Shown piece after piece: positions 32,077-41,420 of a stretch of DNA of 64,000 nucleotides (its first letter is position 1; each line of letters begins with the position of its first letter). The position numbers and the translations under genes were made by a program. Location of the stretch: positions 1 through 64,000 of the forward strand of contig SOER01000008.1 in NCBI GenBank assembly GCA_021646405.1. The letters are read 5' to 3'. This DNA comes from Candidatus Loosdrechtia aerotolerans (GTDB lineage: Bacteria; Planctomycetota; Brocadiia; Brocadiales; Brocadiaceae). Under the pieces are notes generated by a model. It worked only from the letters and a program-made list of their open reading frames with translations, was not told the DNA's origin and did no database searches.

Positions 32077-35000
32077 ATGAATATCAGAAGTGAAGAGGCT
32101 TTTGGGTTAACGGTAGCCATTATTGCCATTGTATTTGTACTGTTTCTGGCCGGATCGGGGCTCAACGTTCTGGACCATAAAATCACGGATAGCCGGATAG
32201 AAGAATTGTCGCGGTCTGCTGCCAAAACGGGCCTGGCTTCGGCAATTGACGGGATACAGACTGCCGCGGGAAGTGCAACGTGGAATGATCCGGTATGGGC
32301 GGCGTTTTTTCAGGATACCGATATAAACGGCGACGGTATTATAGCCAGGGACGGAGAGGTGGACGCTAACCGGGACGGAGAGTTTGAGATCAGTATCGTG
32401 AGTAAAGGTATAAGCCTTACCGGGCGTAACGGGATAGACGATGACGGCGACGGCATTATCGATGACCTCCCCGGCGTATCCGGGATCCCGGAAATTGCAC
32501 CAACTCAGGAGGATGTTAACGGCAACAGGCGGTACGATCCCCCCGACGGGATACTCGAGGATGCCTTCGGCATTGTCCTGAGAGATGGCTATGGTGATGT
32601 CATAAATGAGGATGTCGGCAGTGACGGTATTTCCAGCTATCCCTACAATGTTCCGCCCGGGCATCCCCTTTATGGTGTGTATGAAGCCGGTTACGATCCT
32701 GTGGATAATCCGGACCCTGGAGAGGATGATTATCATCCCCTATGGAATCCAACGGGGACCGAAGGGAACGGAAGGTTCGATGCCAGTGAGCCGTTCTCTG
32801 ATACCAATGGTAACGGTATACGGGACCCCGGTGAGCCGTTTACAGATGTGAATATGAACGGAATATTTGATGGTGAGACAGACTTCAACTACAACGGGAG
32901 ACTCGATACCGTGGAGTACGGTCTGCAAAAATGGCTGAGGCATTGGAAACGCATCCCCATGGGGACCTCTCTTCCGGGGTTTGGGGGGAAAACAAAGGAC
33001 TATTTCGGAAATCTGTATGTGCGGGTGCTGGATGCCGGCAGTAAAATAAACCTGAACGGTCCTGATGTACTCACCGCACTGCTGATAAATAACCTGTTAA
33101 AGGCCGTTGAACTTGTCCCGAAGGCATTTGATACCCCTCTTACACCGGTTGATGAGAGCCTGCCTGAATATGACGACCTTGCAACTTCGTATATTGACGA
33201 ACGGGGTGACGGCAGGGACAGCGACGGTGACAGTATTACAGACGACGGCACCCTTCTTGGCTTCAATTCCCGGGGGATGGAATACGACTGCGATCTCCAT
33301 GCCACGATCATAAACGATCCTCTGGTGAACCAGAAGAACAATGTCGGAACGACCACGGCGATGGCAGATGATGCCGATGCCGTGCTTATTATCAAATACA
33401 GGAATTCACTGCCGGGCAGACGTTTCCAGTCGGTAGATCAACTGCTGGAGGTAACCCGTCCCGGTTCATCAGTCCCGCCTGCTTGTGCGGCTCCCGATCA
33501 CCGGCCATTACTGGCACGAAAGGCGGGTCGTATATTCGACAGGGAAAATGTAAACCGGGACCCTGTGCAGACAGGGGATCAGGCGGTTTATATAGATAAT
33601 ATGGATGAATTTGAACGGTTAAAGGATTTTGTTACGGTGGAGGGCCGGAAGGATACCACCGCCGTAAAACCCGATCCGCTCAATCCGGTGAACCTCCTGG
33701 CAGAGCCTGTGTATCCGGTTAATCTCAATGCAGCAAGCAAGGAGGTGCTCCACACGGTACTTGCTACCGGGATTACCGTTGTTGATACAGCGGCGTTCAG
33801 TGCGGCAGGGAAGCTTGCAGACGAAATGATTGCACACCGGCTACAAAACCCTTTTAAGGGCTGGAACGAATTCGAGGTGTTTATGGACAATACCATCGGT
33901 ACCGATACGGCAAATACGGTAAAATTTTTACTCCCGGAAGGCATAGTCCTCTTCAGGGAGAAGAAGGGTCTCATTGCCCAGCTCGTACCAAATACCCGGC
34001 TGCAGGGCTTTAACCCGGACAAAATATTCATCCGCTCACTTGATAAGACCCATATTGGCGTACCCACGACCGGGCTGAGCCCCGGCTACTCCGGGTACTT
34101 TGAAATAGATTCCCTCGGCATTATAACAAGCACAGCAGCAAGTGGTATAGATGACGAAATCATCTCCCTCCTGTATACAGGCACGACGGGGAGTACAACA
34201 ACCTCCGGAGAATTAGGACGGAAAGATATCCGTGCCTTCGTTAAGGCCTTGGATATCCTCAGGCATACCACGCAGACGGACTTTGAACACTCCGGAACAT
34301 CTACCGCATCAAAATCACGGTATGCGAAATCCTTGTATGAAGCGGCCTCATATCCCGAGAATATAAGGGATGCAGGGTTGGGGATGGGTCCTTCTACCAG
34401 TTCCGATATACCTTTTGTCCCTACAGCGATAGGGGTTGATGAGGCTACAGGAGATGTATATGTAGGCGGCAATAATACCATTCAGGTGTGGAGGTACAAT
34501 AAGAATACTGTACCGGCACTCTCCCCGGTGGGTACTGCAACATTATCAGGTACCTCTATCACTTTTTTATTAGTAGACAGACCCCTTCCTTCGGCAGGCA
34601 TCGGGCGGTTGTATGCCGGGGTTTCAAACAGCGACACCATCAGGGTATTTGACATCATGAGCACCGCAACTTCCGGCAGTGTAGACCTGCAGCCGAGGGT
34701 GGATATCGAAGGCATTCCCGGGGTGTTTCCGAAGAAAGTTGCCCTTGACCCGGGACGTAAGGTAATAACCGCCCTGTCCGAAAATGACACCAGTATACTT
34801 GAGTGGCGTTACCCGCCGGCAGATGTTCATGCGGTTCCGGAGATCGATAATTTAAATACCACTTCAACAGATGAGAGCATGGATTCGTATGATGATGATA
34901 ACGACGGTCTTCCTGATGATCCGGGAACGTCCACAAGGGGCCGACCGGAGACCCTGATCGATCACGCTGACAGCGATGATGACGGTGCAGTGGATGATTC

Positions 35001-37656
35001 TGCCAGGCCAAAGCCGACACAGCCAAAACACCCGGCTTCCCTTTCAAAGACACCGTATACTATTGATACGGGATTTTCCAGCCCTCCGGTAGATATTGCC
35101 TTTGACAGCGGACTGGGACAGTTTTTCGTTGCAGGTGAAAACACCGTGGCGGGCTACAGAGATGGTGTTTCTTCACATATCCTTGAAGTGAAGATATCCT
35201 CGACGTTGTCTCCATCTTTTTCTGCCAGGGCGATGGCCGTCGACAGCGACAGCGGTTCCCTTTATATCCTGGGAGACGATTCCGGTGATACACTGATCAG
35301 GCTTTCCACCTCGGGGATACCAACTGCATTTTACAAATCAGACGAACTGCCCTTTGGTGGTGCCCTGTCAAATGCATCATTCATGGTTATGGACGAAGAG
35401 GACGATGTGATCTTTGTCCTGAATGAAGGTGCGGTGGGTACGGTAACTGCGGTCAATGCAGGGAATGAACGGCTGCGTATTATGCCGGTGTCTGAGATAG
35501 GGATGGGGAATATAAGCGATGCGAAGGCCCTCGGGATCGATTCCCGGAGGAACAGAGTATACATTGCTGAGGGCAGCAGCCAGAAACTGAAGATGTTTGA
35601 ATACCGGGTGGGCAGCCCGGCAACGAAGAGGCAGACATGGGCAGACGGGTATATTATGCTTGCCCATAACAGCACCCCCCGCGGTACGACTACCCAGATG
35701 CTGTACCGTTCGGATTTTCAGGGTGATACGAACCTTATGGGCATCGATACGGCAAACCAGTTTGGAACCGGGACGCCGGTACTGACAGGCACCGGTACAC
35801 CGCTTCTTATAGTAAACGGCGATACAGAGGTAGTAAACAGGAGTGATAGTGTTTTTGTTGCTGATAAAGGGACCGTAACCGTCAGGCTTGCACCGGATGG
35901 TATTCTTACACAAACGCTCTCTGACCCGGGGATAGTAAGCGGAGGCATCGTATCGTACGAACCGGAGGTGCTGTTTGGTAATGGAACCATTACTGCCGAT
36001 GTGGACGGAAGGGGCATCAGATACGGTGCCGTTGAATTCTGGATAAAATTCCCCCGGGTTACCAGTCCGTGGGCGGTACCTGAAGCAAATATCACAAACG
36101 GTAAGGATGACGACGGTGACGGGACTATTGATGATACCGGATCGGACCCTGCAGCAAACCCTGAAACAGATATCACAAACGGTAAGGATGACGACGGAGA
36201 CGGGTATGTGGATGACACGATTGGTATCGGTAATGACAATAAACCCGGAGAGATAGTCCTCTGGAGATTGTTTTATGAGGTCCCTGTGGAAAATGACATA
36301 TTTGTCACGAAAAATAATGGTGTGTCTTCCCGGGAAGATCAACTGGAAATGATTATGGGCACATCCGAAGAGATTGATTCGTTTTCTTTTGACGATCCAA
36401 ACGGTACGTATACCGTTTTTTCTAAACTTTCACTCAAGGATTTTCAGGATACAAATAATGACAATCTTATAGATACTGCCATGCTGGAGCTGGAGAGGCT
36501 TTCGTTTCCCGGTACGGTAACAGTATCAGGATTATATGTTCTGGGTGGAGGATTTAACAATGAACCGGTATATCCCGGCGCCGAAACCTATACGGCAGGA
36601 ACCGCTACCGTTACCCTGGAACCGGGGGTATGGAGAAACATTGCCTGCATTTGGTGGATAAATACGAATGGATCAAACAGAGAGGAAATAAAACAGAACC
36701 TGTGGATAGACAGTACGCTCATCAGTTGTAATTCTGTGGATCTGGGTACGGATACGTCTTATTTACCGGGGACGGTGTCTGCAAGGCTCAGCGATTTAAA
36801 TTCCGGTACTGCAGCACCTGTTTTTCACCTGGGTACAAAGATATTTGAGGTAGGAACCGAAACATCATTTCTGGCTACGATTGATGACCTTGTTATCTAT
36901 AACGGGACATCGAGTGTTGCCGGGAGCCCGAAAAGATTTGTCTCTTCTTTCGGAACCTCAGCGTTTGAAAGGGGTGAATCGTATCAGGATTACAACGGCA
37001 ATTTTCAAAGGGATGCCTCTGGTCACGCGTTTGCGGATAAGAATCATAACGGTATATTCGATGTGGGTGAATCGTTCAATATGGGGAGTGCAACGTTTTA
37101 CGACAGCAGCGGTGAGTTTTATTCGTTCTACGGAGAACGGTTTATTGATGCGGGGACTGGTACTGCAAATGAGTATGATCCCGGTGAACAGTATGTCGAT
37201 TATAACCGGAACGGGATATGGGATGCGGGGGAATTTTATCTGGATGTGAATCTGGATGGAAATTACAATCCGGGAGTACCGGTTGCCGGTGCTGACGCCA
37301 ACCGTGACCTCCGGCTTGATGATAGTGGTTATATCGTTCGTAATTTTCAGGAGGTCTTGCCCCGGGGGACGAGAATTGGCACGATTGGATGGACGGAATA
37401 TGTACCGGAGGGGGGCGATGTATCGTTTGAACTGGTGTTGAGGGCACTGGACGGCAAGGTCCTCTGGCGATGGTTTGGAGGTGACGGAACAAGCACAAGT
37501 ATCCGGATAGACCTTGACGTGACGGAGGACGCTGTACTGGAATACCGGGCGAATCTTTTTACCGTAGGTACCCAAACAGAATCGCCGGTGATTGATGATG
37601 TAACCGTAACAGTGATCAGAAAGAAACCGGAGATGATTTCTTATGAAGAAAAGTAG
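32077..37656 (+). CDS. Giant GspK-like minor pseudopilin with propeller, lectin-like and Ca-binding modules
   Basis: An 1859-aa protein whose N-terminal ~630 residues follow GspK, the pseudopilus-tip subunit. The prepilin-like helix AFGLTVAIIAIVFVLFLAG lacks Glu at +5, as is normal for GspK. The helix-hairpin-helix type stretches are RRFQSVDQLLEVT (about 448), PVNLNAASKEVLHTVL (about 547) and NPFKGWNEFEVF (about 591). Acidic repeats such as NGIDDDGDGIIDD and SDTNGNGIRDPGEPFTDVN lie at 120-290 and suggest Ca2+ binding. Residues about 785-1210 are propeller-like (GDVYVGGNNTIQVWRY, RRNRVYIAEGSSQKLKMF). About 1300-1640 is LamG/concanavalin-like (GAVEFWIKF, VWRNIACIWWI). About 1640-1760 has more NGIFDVGESF-type repeats. 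Usual GspK is about 330 aa. The extension was probably gained by domain fusion and implies binding to a surface or substrate. Confidence 0.82.
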   Translation: MNIRSEEAFGLTVAIIAIVFVLFLAGSGLNVLDHKITDSRIEELSRSAAKTGLASAIDGIQTAAGSATWNDPVWAAFFQDTDINGDGIIARDGEVDANRDGEFEISIVSKGISLTGRNGIDDDGDGIIDDLPGVSGIPEIAPTQEDVNGNRRYDPPDGILEDAFGIVLRDGYGDVINEDVGSDGISSYPYNVPPGHPLYGVYEAGYDPVDNPDPGEDDYHPLWNPTGTEGNGRFDASEPFSDTNGNGIRDPGEPFTDVNMNGIFDGETDFNYNGRLDTVEYGLQKWLRHWKRIPMGTSLPGFGGKTKDYFGNLYVRVLDAGSKINLNGPDVLTALLINNLLKAVELVPKAFDTPLTPVDESLPEYDDLATSYIDERGDGRDSDGDSITDDGTLLGFNSRGMEYDCDLHATIINDPLVNQKNNVGTTTAMADDADAVLIIKYRNSLPGRRFQSVDQLLEVTRPGSSVPPACAAPDHRPLLARKAGRIFDRENVNRDPVQTGDQAVYIDNMDEFERLKDFVTVEGRKDTTAVKPDPLNPVNLLAEPVYPVNLNAASKEVLHTVLATGITVVDTAAFSAAGKLADEMIAHRLQNPFKGWNEFEVFMDNTIGTDTANTVKFLLPEGIVLFREKKGLIAQLVPNTRLQGFNPDKIFIRSLDKTHIGVPTTGLSPGYSGYFEIDSLGIITSTAASGIDDEIISLLYTGTTGSTTTSGELGRKDIRAFVKALDILRHTTQTDFEHSGTSTASKSRYAKSLYEAASYPENIRDAGLGMGPSTSSDIPFVPTAIGVDEATGDVYVGGNNTIQVWRYNKNTVPALSPVGTATLSGTSITFLLVDRPLPSAGIGRLYAGVSNSDTIRVFDIMSTATSGSVDLQPRVDIEGIPGVFPKKVALDPGRKVITALSENDTSILEWRYPPADVHAVPEIDNLNTTSTDESMDSYDDDNDGLPDDPGTSTRGRPETLIDHADSDDDGAVDDSARPKPTQPKHPASLSKTPYTIDTGFSSPPVDIAFDSGLGQFFVAGENTVAGYRDGVSSHILEVKISSTLSPSFSARAMAVDSDSGSLYILGDDSGDTLIRLSTSGIPTAFYKSDELPFGGALSNASFMVMDEEDDVIFVLNEGAVGTVTAVNAGNERLRIMPVSEIGMGNISDAKALGIDSRRNRVYIAEGSSQKLKMFEYRVGSPATKRQTWADGYIMLAHNSTPRGTTTQMLYRSDFQGDTNLMGIDTANQFGTGTPVLTGTGTPLLIVNGDTEVVNRSDSVFVADKGTVTVRLAPDGILTQTLSDPGIVSGGIVSYEPEVLFGNGTITADVDGRGIRYGAVEFWIKFPRVTSPWAVPEANITNGKDDDGDGTIDDTGSDPAANPETDITNGKDDDGDGYVDDTIGIGNDNKPGEIVLWRLFYEVPVENDIFVTKNNGVSSREDQLEMIMGTSEEIDSFSFDDPNGTYTVFSKLSLKDFQDTNNDNLIDTAMLELERLSFPGTVTVSGLYVLGGGFNNEPVYPGAETYTAGTATVTLEPGVWRNIACIWWINTNGSNREEIKQNLWIDSTLISCNSVDLGTDTSYLPGTVSARLSDLNSGTAAPVFHLGTKIFEVGTETSFLATIDDLVIYNGTSSVAGSPKRFVSSFGTSAFERGESYQDYNGNFQRDASGHAFADKNHNGIFDVGESFNMGSATFYDSSGEFYSFYGERFIDAGTGTANEYDPGEQYVDYNRNGIWDAGEFYLDVNLDGNYNPGVPVAGADANRDLRLDDSGYIVRNFQEVLPRGTRIGTIGWTEYVPEGGDVSFELVLRALDGKVLWRWFGGDGTSTSIRIDLDVTEDAVLEYRANLFTVGTQTESPVIDDVTVTVIRKKPEMISYEEK

Positions 37657-37700
37657 CAGCGGTTTATGGGATATCCTGACGGGTTTTTTTCTGGTGTTCT

Positions 37701-37816
37701 CCTCTTGTTCCCAAACCATGTGCTGAGTCTGCCTCTTCCTCTTGTTCCCAAACAGATGCTTCGGCAGACTCAGCACATGGTTTGTGAACAAGATGGGGAG
37801 AGAGTTTGGGAACAAG
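37701..37816. repeat. TTGTTCCCAAACTCTG palindrome, modules without inner arm
   Basis: CCATGTGCTGAGTCTGCC and its complement GGCAGACTCAGCACATGG form the main palindrome, bordered by CTTGTTCCCAAAC arms. It is followed by CCCTGAA repeats and a CCGTGTGCATCCGTGTTCAT block up to 37976. Confidence 0.8.
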
Positions 37817-37976
37817 TAACCCTGAACCGGGAACCCTGAACCCTGAACCTTCTGGCTTTATCCGTGTGCATCCGTGTTCATCCGTGGTTAATATGTTTTT
37901 TAGAAAAGGTTTATGAAATCTGCGTTTATCTGCGCAAATCTGCGTCCCACTATTTTTTACATAAATGGCAGGTGAT

Positions 37977-39260
37977 ATGGTTAGACCGGATATCGGCGGC
38001 TTTTCGCTCCTTGAGGCTATTATTGGGATTGCCGTTATTGCTATTGTTGCAGGCAGTATTGCAACAAAATATCCTTTTGATATGAAAATTATGGAAAAGG
38101 AGGCAACTACGGTTGAGGTCTCCCTGATAGCCCGGTCGATAAAAGACGCTATTATAATAGGTGCAAGGGAGAACTATAATCCGCATGATAACTCATTTTC
38201 TTTTATTTATGAGGGGGTCGCCGTACTCATAAAGCTTCCGTCTCTGGGGAATACAGCGCACTTTCCCGGGGATGCCGATGACGTCCTGAGGAGCGGGGAG
38301 AATCCCGGTGTTACCCTTGGCCTCTACCCCGCCGGACTTTTTTACCGGGGGGAGGTGATGAAGGTGTACCGGTTCAATACGGGACTCGTTGAATTGAAAT
38401 CATTAACCGACGAGGACGGGAATCCGGTTTTTGATTCCTTTACCGGTCCGCCGCTGGAGGAAGATGGCAATCTCGACGGGGTATTTGCTTCTGATGAGGA
38501 TGTGAACAGGAACGGTTTTTTTGATACCTTTGAAGACGTAGGGATTGATGGTCTGAGGGATGAGCTGGAACCGGGGTTTGATCCGGTCCATAACCCGGAC
38601 CCCCATCATGATAATTTCGATCCGGTGAACAACCCGTTTGGAACGGAGAGAAACGGGTGGTTCGATGCCAGAGAGCCGTTCTCGGATACCAACGGGAACG
38701 GTATACGGGATTCCGATGAATCGTTTACAGATGGGGATATGGACGGGATATTTGACGGTGAGACGGATTTCAACAAGAACGGGTACCTGGATGTTCCGGG
38801 CAGAAAATCCGGTCCGGGTGGTCTGCCTGCCCCAATAAAAACCTATCTTCAGGACCCCTCCTTACGGAGTATCGATTATGGGTATACCGTTCGGGTAACC
38901 CATCAGAATGCAATCGGGCAGGACGGTTATTCTGAAGATAGTATTTTTACCTTTGAAATTGCCGTGTATAAGGGCTTTTCTGCCGTCAGACCAGCGCTCC
39001 GGTCTGCCCGCCAGGAGGTCCTGGATTCCGCATCGCTGCCGGAGGCGGATACGGGAAACATGAATGACGATGACGATGATGATGTTAAGGACGACAAGAT
39101 CGTTACCGATGCGAATCATAAAATCGACAGGGCTCTCACAAATGGTGCCGCTTTACCCGAGAATGTCCTTGACGGCAGTGATGATGATAATGACGGATAT
39201 GTTGACGACGGTCTTGTTAAGCCGGATTTTGTAGGGCGGTTCCAGATTGTATTTTCATAA
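37977..39260 (+). CDS. Type II secretion pseudopilin (GspI/GspH-like) with acidic Ca-binding repeats
   Basis: A 427-aa protein. The leader MVRPDIG is followed by GFSLLEAIIGIAVIAIVAG, a prepilin peptidase site with Glu at +5 and a hydrophobic helix. ATG 37977 has AGGTG just ahead; an in-frame ATG lies at 37965. Residues about 145-270 contain a string of acidic motifs (DVNRNGFFDTFEDVG, SDTNGNGIRDSDESFTDGD, DGIFDGETDFNKNGYLD) that match the GspK-like protein even at the DNA level. The C-terminal part has DDDDDDVKDDK and DDDNDGYVDDG. It is probably a minor pseudopilin of the tip complex. I cannot choose between H and I. Confidence 0.82.
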   Translation: MVRPDIGGFSLLEAIIGIAVIAIVAGSIATKYPFDMKIMEKEATTVEVSLIARSIKDAIIIGARENYNPHDNSFSFIYEGVAVLIKLPSLGNTAHFPGDADDVLRSGENPGVTLGLYPAGLFYRGEVMKVYRFNTGLVELKSLTDEDGNPVFDSFTGPPLEEDGNLDGVFASDEDVNRNGFFDTFEDVGIDGLRDELEPGFDPVHNPDPHHDNFDPVNNPFGTERNGWFDAREPFSDTNGNGIRDSDESFTDGDMDGIFDGETDFNKNGYLDVPGRKSGPGGLPAPIKTYLQDPSLRSIDYGYTVRVTHQNAIGQDGYSEDSIFTFEIAVYKGFSAVRPALRSARQEVLDSASLPEADTGNMNDDDDDDVKDDKIVTDANHKIDRALTNGAALPENVLDGSDDDNDGYVDDGLVKPDFVGRFQIVFS

Positions 39261-39266
39261 ATAAAG

Positions 39267-40943
39267 ATGAAAAACGCTTACGGTATCACATTAATAGAGA
39301 TGTTAATAACCATTGTCATCATGGCAGGTATTACCCTGGGGCTGCTCTTCTTTTTAAGGACGGGAATGAACTATACCGCCCTTTTACAGGAACGTGCGGG
39401 CATTTACCAGGAGTCCGGTCGCATTATGGATACAATACGCGCTGACCTTTCAACAATCACGGCTGTGACAGATATGGAATACTATAATAATTTGAACAGC
39501 GATGTCTATTTCAACAGCCTTCGTCTGCCCGGTACCGGCACGGTTGAAAGGGAGGATATGATAATACCGGCCGATGATCCTTCAACTTTTTCTCTGAGAG
39601 AGGACTTCTATCCGCCGCAGGATAATGCCTCCACCCCCTTCCAGGAATCGCTCCTCAATTATGAGAACCTTCCGTTCGGCATAACGTATGACTATGTATT
39701 TGGCATAACGAACAGCGGGAATGCAGATGCGATATATTTCCGGGGAAGCGTTAAGGACGGCGATAAAAGGGTGCCGGCAAATATTTGCTACCGGTTATTC
39801 AAAAAAAGGATCTCCCCGGTCGACGAGGATACCGGTGTTGACGGAAAGGCAGATGAAGACGAGGATGGGTTCCATCCCGTGGCGAATCCTGATCCTGCGT
39901 ATGATAACTTTGACCCGGTCCTGAATGCCATTGCCGCCGAGGGGAATGATCGTTTTGATCTTGACCCCGACGGGACAGGTCCCGGATTGCCCGAAACGGA
40001 CCGGGATGGAAACGGGCTCATTGACAGGGCATATACCTTTGAATTGCAGAGGATCGTGACAACCATAGAAGATGAGGAGGGGGATTTTGGTGCAGACGGA
40101 ATCATGAACAGCCAGGAGCCGGGGTACGACCCGGTAACGAATCCTGATCCGAACGGGGATAATTTCGATGCCCTTACCAACCCGAAAGGGACCGAGGGAA
40201 ACGGGCAGATAGATAAAATACCGGTAACGAGGACAGAGGTTCTCTCCCGGTTGGTAACAGCGTTTAACATCCTCTATTATGACAGGGGTACAGGGCAATA
40301 CCGGGAACCGGCATCTACTATCAGGAGATTTTCTTACCCTCCTGATGTTGGTCTTGTTGGAAGATTCAATACCGATACACCACCCTGGCTCTCCCTTCAG
40401 GGTATGTCAACAGAGATTTTTCCTGAAGAGGGCGGGGTGACATACAGTACCGTGTCAGCAGGAGATTCTATATTTCTCCGGAGCAGGGAGATTGTATTTG
40501 ATGTGTATCAGATTTCAAACGTGGATACCGCATTGAAAAGGATACGGTTTAACGGGATCCCTCCCGTTGGGGTAGATGCCGCCGTTCAGTTCATTCCTGC
40601 CGGTATATTTGATACGGACGGTATGCTTTCGTGTCCGGCGGTAAAGGACGGTTTTATGAATCTTGCGATAGGTGATCAGGTTTTTGTACAGCAGTGGAAT
40701 GCGGGTGCCACGGATTTTGCCGTGAAACCCGGTCTCTATACGGTCATCGATAAACGTGGAGGGAAGCTACTCCTTGATTTAAAGGGTCAGGAGCCTGTAT
40801 TCGGTACAAGCACTGTCTTTTTCCGGTCCGCCTTTTTCCCCCCGGGGATCAGGGTTGAACTCAGGTGGTGGGCAGATCAGATATCCCAAAACCGCGGGGA
40901 ACCGTCGTACGTATCGTTGTCTCAAACAATCGTATTACCATAG
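39267..40943 (+). CDS. Type II secretion pseudopilin, GspJ-like
   Basis: A 558-aa protein 6 nt downstream of the preceding pseudopilin. It begins MKNAYG|ITLIEMLITIVIMAG, a short leader with Glu at +5. A helical region, QERAGIYQESGRIMDTIRAD, is typical of GspJ. Residues about 190-315 contain DEDTGVDGKADEDEDGF, NPDPAYDNFDPVLNAI and EPGYDPVTNPDPNGDNF, the same acidic module family as the two preceding proteins. The rest is beta-rich. GspJ is usually about 200 aa, so this is enlarged. It is predicted to form the tip trimer with the GspK- and GspI-like proteins. Confidence 0.82.
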   Translation: MKNAYGITLIEMLITIVIMAGITLGLLFFLRTGMNYTALLQERAGIYQESGRIMDTIRADLSTITAVTDMEYYNNLNSDVYFNSLRLPGTGTVEREDMIIPADDPSTFSLREDFYPPQDNASTPFQESLLNYENLPFGITYDYVFGITNSGNADAIYFRGSVKDGDKRVPANICYRLFKKRISPVDEDTGVDGKADEDEDGFHPVANPDPAYDNFDPVLNAIAAEGNDRFDLDPDGTGPGLPETDRDGNGLIDRAYTFELQRIVTTIEDEEGDFGADGIMNSQEPGYDPVTNPDPNGDNFDALTNPKGTEGNGQIDKIPVTRTEVLSRLVTAFNILYYDRGTGQYREPASTIRRFSYPPDVGLVGRFNTDTPPWLSLQGMSTEIFPEEGGVTYSTVSAGDSIFLRSREIVFDVYQISNVDTALKRIRFNGIPPVGVDAAVQFIPAGIFDTDGMLSCPAVKDGFMNLAIGDQVFVQQWNAGATDFAVKPGLYTVIDKRGGKLLLDLKGQEPVFGTSTVFFRSAFFPPGIRVELRWWADQISQNRGEPSYVSLSQTIVLP

Positions 40944-41096
40944 CCCAAAGGGCTTTTTCTCTGATAGCACAGAGTAAATATTTTCCTTTGAGATAACGAA
41001 AAGCAGCAAAGTAGGGTATATGCCAAAAGTCGGATGTCCGGGGTGTACAACTCTACCATGGAGTGTGTTGAGTAAAAGCCCGCCGAAGGCGGTAAG

Positions 41097-41360
41097 TTCA
41101 TGGTATAGGAATTTTCATTTTATGTAAGCGGGTTTGCGGGTAGGTGTTGTTATAAGGTTAATGATGTTACTATGATGCAACAGTGATTCTTCATGTTTAA
41201 TTGTTTTTAATCCCGAAGGGATGCCATGATTATAGCAAAAGACCTCAGAAGAATTGTAAACTCCGAAGGGGTGACATACTTGTAAATAAAAAATGAAAAT
41301 AACAGCTAACCCGGAACGGTGGTGCCAAAACACAGCTTCATAATGTCACCCCTTCGGAGT
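41097..41360. mobile_element. ~265-bp non-autonomous palindromic element, copy 2
   Basis: It starts TTCATGGTATAGGAATTTTC and ends CCCCTTCGGAGT, with TAAG at 41093-41096 and 41361-41364, the same boundaries as the copy inside the RAYT gene. A ~25-bp internal piece is missing relative to copy 1. Upstream, 40943-40990 is an end fragment of the multi-hairpin element and 41000-41092 has no gene. The downstream GspE gene has its ribosome site GGAGTAAAAAATT just outside the element. Confidence 0.8.
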
Positions 41361-41420
41361 TAAGTACATGCAGATGGAGTAAGGGGGAGGGAAAAGGAGA
41401 TTTATCTGGAGTAAAAAATT

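Noticed and set aside
35377-36342. 321-aa minus-strand frame inside the giant GspK gene
   Set aside because: It is a by-product of the codon use of the real gene; the + strand frame is continuous with recognisable domains.
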